This document shows, piece after piece, positions 14,106 to 16,104 of a stretch of DNA of 16,104 nt. The stretch spans positions 1 to 16,104 of the forward strand of contig JAVKSL010000064.1 of assembly GCA_039583695.1 (NCBI GenBank). The letters are read 5' to 3'. The position numbers were made by a program, and so were the translations under genes. The number at the start of each line of letters is the position of its first letter. The stretch's first letter is position 1. The stretch is from JAVKSL01 sp039583695. Its GTDB lineage: Bacteria; Actinomycetota; Acidimicrobiia; Acidimicrobiales; JAJPHD01. Under the pieces are notes generated by a model, which was not told the origin of the DNA, searched no databases, and worked only from the letters and a program-made list of their open reading frames with translations.

Positions 14106-15130
14106 GCGACGTCATCGAGGTCTCCTACACCGGCGACCTGCTCGCCCACCGCCGATGCCGACGCGCCTGGGCCTACGAGAAGCGCGCCGGCTTCCACCCT
14201 TACGAAGTCGTCCAGGCCATGGAAGGGCGCCTCGTCCACCACGCCATGGAGTGGCTCACCCGCCAATACCAAGAAGTACTCGGACGCCACGCCACCGCAG
14301 ATGAACTCCGAGCCCAGATGGAGCACTACTTCCGGGTGCTGTGGGCCCGAGGAATCCGCACCGCCTTCGCCTCCAAGAAAGAGACCATCGACCGAGTCGT
14401 CGGCAACCTCTACCCCTCCGACAAGCTCGACCCCGTCGTCAAGGCGGTCATCGAAGGCGCGCAACATACCGAGTACGAACTCCGTGCCGTCAAGAAGGTC
14501 CTCCCACCCGATATCGCCTCGTTCTCAGGCAAATCACGGATCCTGCTCACCGGGATCCTCGACCTCGTCATCCAACAACAGAGCCCCCTCACCTACCCTC
14601 GAACCTGGAAGTGGGACTCGGTGATCGACCTCACCGGAGCCGTCGAAGACAGCCCGACCACCGCGGCGGCCGGGGACATCGAGATCTGGGACTACAAGGG
14701 CACCCGGGCCAACAGCCCCTTCGTGGCCGACTACGTCCGCCAACTCCTCACCTACGCCGCCCTCTACCGCGACCGCACCGGCGAACTCCCCGTGCGTTGC
14801 GTCCTGTTCTTCATCAACGAACCCAAGCGCGACCGCCGCCTGCTCGCCATCGACGTCGATATCACCGTGGTCGACGCAGCCCTTGCCTGGACCTACGACC
14901 AGGTCCGTCTCCTCCGAAGCACTGCCGACACCTTCGAAGCCCGACCCGATGACGTCCTCGCCGGAGAACTGGCAAAAGAAGCCGACCCCCTCGGTACCCG
15001 GCTCAGCCACGAGACCACGGCGCAATGCACCGCCTGCACCTTCCGCTTCGACTGCCCCGAGTACACCGCCCATCTCAAAGGCGGCGACCAACACCCCGAC
15101 ATCAACCTCATGAACGTCTTCAAGAACTGA
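14102..15130 (+). CDS. RecB/Cas4-like PD-(D/E)XK nuclease with probable 4Fe-4S site
   Basis: This 342-residue nuclease starts at ATG 14102 within ATGA, with GGAG about nine bases upstream. RecB-family marks are C19 in HRRCRRAWAYEKR, GRLVHHAME (H46/H47), TGILDLV (D154), IEIWDYKG (D197-Y-K199) and the QLLTY motif (Q214, Y218). C19 with C309, C312 and C318 (CTACTFRFDC, CX2CX5C) matches the AddB/Cas4-type arrangement in which an iron-sulphur cluster clamps the nuclease domain. It is coupled to the helicase and likely forms a two-subunit helicase-nuclease with it. It may serve restriction of unmodified DNA or end processing. The target is not evident from sequence. Confidence 0.88.
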   Translation: MSDVIEVSYTGDLLAHRRCRRAWAYEKRAGFHPYEVVQAMEGRLVHHAMEWLTRQYQEVLGRHATADELRAQMEHYFRVLWARGIRTAFASKKETIDRVVGNLYPSDKLDPVVKAVIEGAQHTEYELRAVKKVLPPDIASFSGKSRILLTGILDLVIQQQSPLTYPRTWKWDSVIDLTGAVEDSPTTAAAGDIEIWDYKGTRANSPFVADYVRQLLTYAALYRDRTGELPVRCVLFFINEPKRDRRLLAIDVDITVVDAALAWTYDQVRLLRSTADTFEARPDDVLAGELAKEADPLGTRLSHETTAQCTACTFRFDCPEYTAHLKGGDQHPDINLMNVFKN

Positions 15131-15297
15131 CCGGCTGTGACCCCCGTCCCTCACCTGCCTGCTCGGTCGGGAGTTTTCTCGCACGCCGCTTCGGTGTCGC
15201 GGACCCGGACAAGCGAGCGGCCCGAAGTTGTCCGTTTGAGTCCGGTTACACGATGCGAGTGCATGCTGGCGAGAGACGACACAGTGCCGGACGAGTG

Positions 15298-15639
15298 ATG
15301 AATGACGACGGACTGCCCGAGGTTGGCGATGTCTTCATGACTGACACGTTGATCTTCATAAACGGAGACCACGCTGTCGAGCGTCCTGTCGTCGTGCTTC
15401 GCGCGCCGCGTCACAGGCTCGACTACGTCACGGTCATCCAGCGGTCCTCGACCGCCGAGAAGCAAAAGGGCGTCGATCACCCTCGCGACGGGTCTCTCGG
15501 ACTCGACAGGGACGGCCGATGGGTCCTTGACTACCAAAGAGCCACCCGATGTGACCAGTTCCTTCTCGCCGCCACCCACACCGGTCGTCTGGACGACACC
15601 TACCTCGAACCGCTCATCAAGATGTGGGAACAGACGTGA
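15298..15639 (+). CDS. Small conserved-looking protein, possibly PemK/MazF-like fold
   Basis: A 113-residue protein starts at ATG 15298. Ribosome-site support is weak (GGACGAG). ATG 15253 would add 15 residues. EVGDVFMTD near the start and ERPVVVLRAP followed by YVTVIQRSS have the strand pattern of PemK/MazF-like small barrels (GDI/W...RPVVVL...V..I). The end CDQFLLAATHTGRLDDTYL is compatible but not diagnostic. No antitoxin-like gene precedes it, so a toxin role is unproven. It overlaps the next gene by four bases (GTGA). The 167 bp before it (15131-15297) hold no clear gene, promoter or terminator, so it may start its own transcript or belong to the helicase-nuclease operon. Confidence 0.6.
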   Translation: MNDDGLPEVGDVFMTDTLIFINGDHAVERPVVVLRAPRHRLDYVTVIQRSSTAEKQKGVDHPRDGSLGLDRDGRWVLDYQRATRCDQFLLAATHTGRLDDTYLEPLIKMWEQT

Positions 15640-16104
15640 CAGACGCCTGGGCAGAACTCCGAGCTACCGGGACACTCGGACCGGCAGGGGTGGACCTGGT
15701 GTACGAGACCGTGGACGCAGTCCGACGGTTCGACCGGTATCCACCGCCCGAGGGGGCGGATCGCTGGACCGAAGGTGCCATGATGGAGTTCGCCCACGAC
15801 TTCCTCTTCGCCGATGGCGGCCAAGAACGACTAACCAGGCTGGTTGCGCTCGCATCAGACGAGGAATCCTTCGAACGCATCCTTGAGGCGGCGGTTCGAA
15901 ACGACTTTCGTATGCAGGCTCGTCGCACCGAGACCGGGGCGGCGATGCGGTCAGTCGCGCACGCGGTCGAGCGCGACCCGGAGATCGTCGCTGCAGGATC
16001 CGCAAGGACGCGGACGTGGTCGTTGGTCCAACATGCGGAGAACGACACGTACTCCGGACCCACCGCTCCGCTGATCGAGGCGGCCTACGCCGTCCCAGAC
16101 GTCC
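15636..16104 (+). CDS. Partial gene running off the right edge; weakly sigma-region-2-like
   Basis: GTG 15636 overlaps the stop of the previous gene (GTGA) and the frame stays open for 156 codons to the window edge. It begins TDAWAELRATGTLGPAG. The stretch MMEFAHDFLF ... ILEAAVRNDFRMQARRTE resembles, in pattern only, sigma-70 region 2 (a D-x-x-x-E-x-F helix, then a RN...D.AR.R helix). The protein is acidic early and contains no Cys-rich or membrane segment. I do not recognise a named family. Coupling to the small gene before it suggests the two act together. Frame openness, coupled start and codon use like its neighbours make it a real gene. Confidence 0.65.
   Translation, partial: MTDAWAELRATGTLGPAGVDLVYETVDAVRRFDRYPPPEGADRWTEGAMMEFAHDFLFADGGQERLTRLVALASDEESFERILEAAVRNDFRMQARRTETGAAMRSVAHAVERDPEIVAAGSARTRTWSLVQHAENDTYSGPTAPLIEAAYAVPDV

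Noticed and set aside
15137..15298. 53-codon GTG frame ending on the ATG of the small gene at 15298
   Set aside because: The overlap is attractive, but there is no good ribosome site, third-position base use is mixed and the residue composition looks random.
1..16104. CRISPR arrays, tRNA or rRNA genes
   Set aside because: No regularly spaced direct repeats, cloverleaf with CCA end, or rRNA-like stretches were seen on either strand.

Overview
The window is high-GC DNA with GTG and TTG start codons, clear GGAGG-type ribosome sites and stop/start overlaps (ATGA, GTGA, TGATG) at most gene junctions. This suggests an Actinomycetota chromosome, probably a defence or genomic island. No rRNA, tRNA or housekeeping gene is visible to narrow it further.

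Left and centre, minus strand (about 9957 down to 1): one long, tightly coupled operon read right to left. It begins with a complete preQ0 pathway: queC, queE and queD, then folE2 (GTP to 7,8-dihydroneopterin triphosphate to carboxytetrahydropterin to carboxydeazaguanine to 7-cyano-7-deazaguanine). It continues with a DpdC-like gene, a DGQHR-motif (DpdB-like) gene, dpdA (the DNA version of tRNA-guanine transglycosylase) and a second DGQHR gene. A conserved hypothetical gene follows, then an N-terminal DGQHR fragment at the left edge. The set reads as a self-sufficient 7-deazaguanine DNA modification (Dpd-type) system that makes preQ0, swaps it for guanine in DNA and perhaps converts it to the amide.

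The conserved hypothetical gene is broken by an IS1380-family element at 611-2336. It has 12-bp perfect terminal inverted repeats and a 4-bp target duplication (TTAG). Removing the element and one TTAG copy restores a continuous 227-residue reading frame.

A 440-bp divergent intergenic region (9958-10399) carries several palindromes and a leader hairpin. It separates the operon from a plus-strand operon (10400 to the right edge). That operon holds a DndB-like DGQHR protein (a family known to autoregulate DNA phosphorothioation clusters), a previously hidden 40-residue ORF containing a strong hairpin, a UvrD/Rep-type superfamily 1 helicase, and a PD-(D/E)XK nuclease with a probable 4Fe-4S site. 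It ends with a small possibly PemK-like protein and a partial, weakly sigma-like protein running off the edge. The helicase-nuclease pair is a plausible restriction arm acting on DNA that lacks the modification. This pairing is inferred from position and family, not shown by the sequence.

Four DGQHR-family genes in 11.5 kb, two of them clear paralogues flanking dpdA, are the most distinctive feature of the locus.
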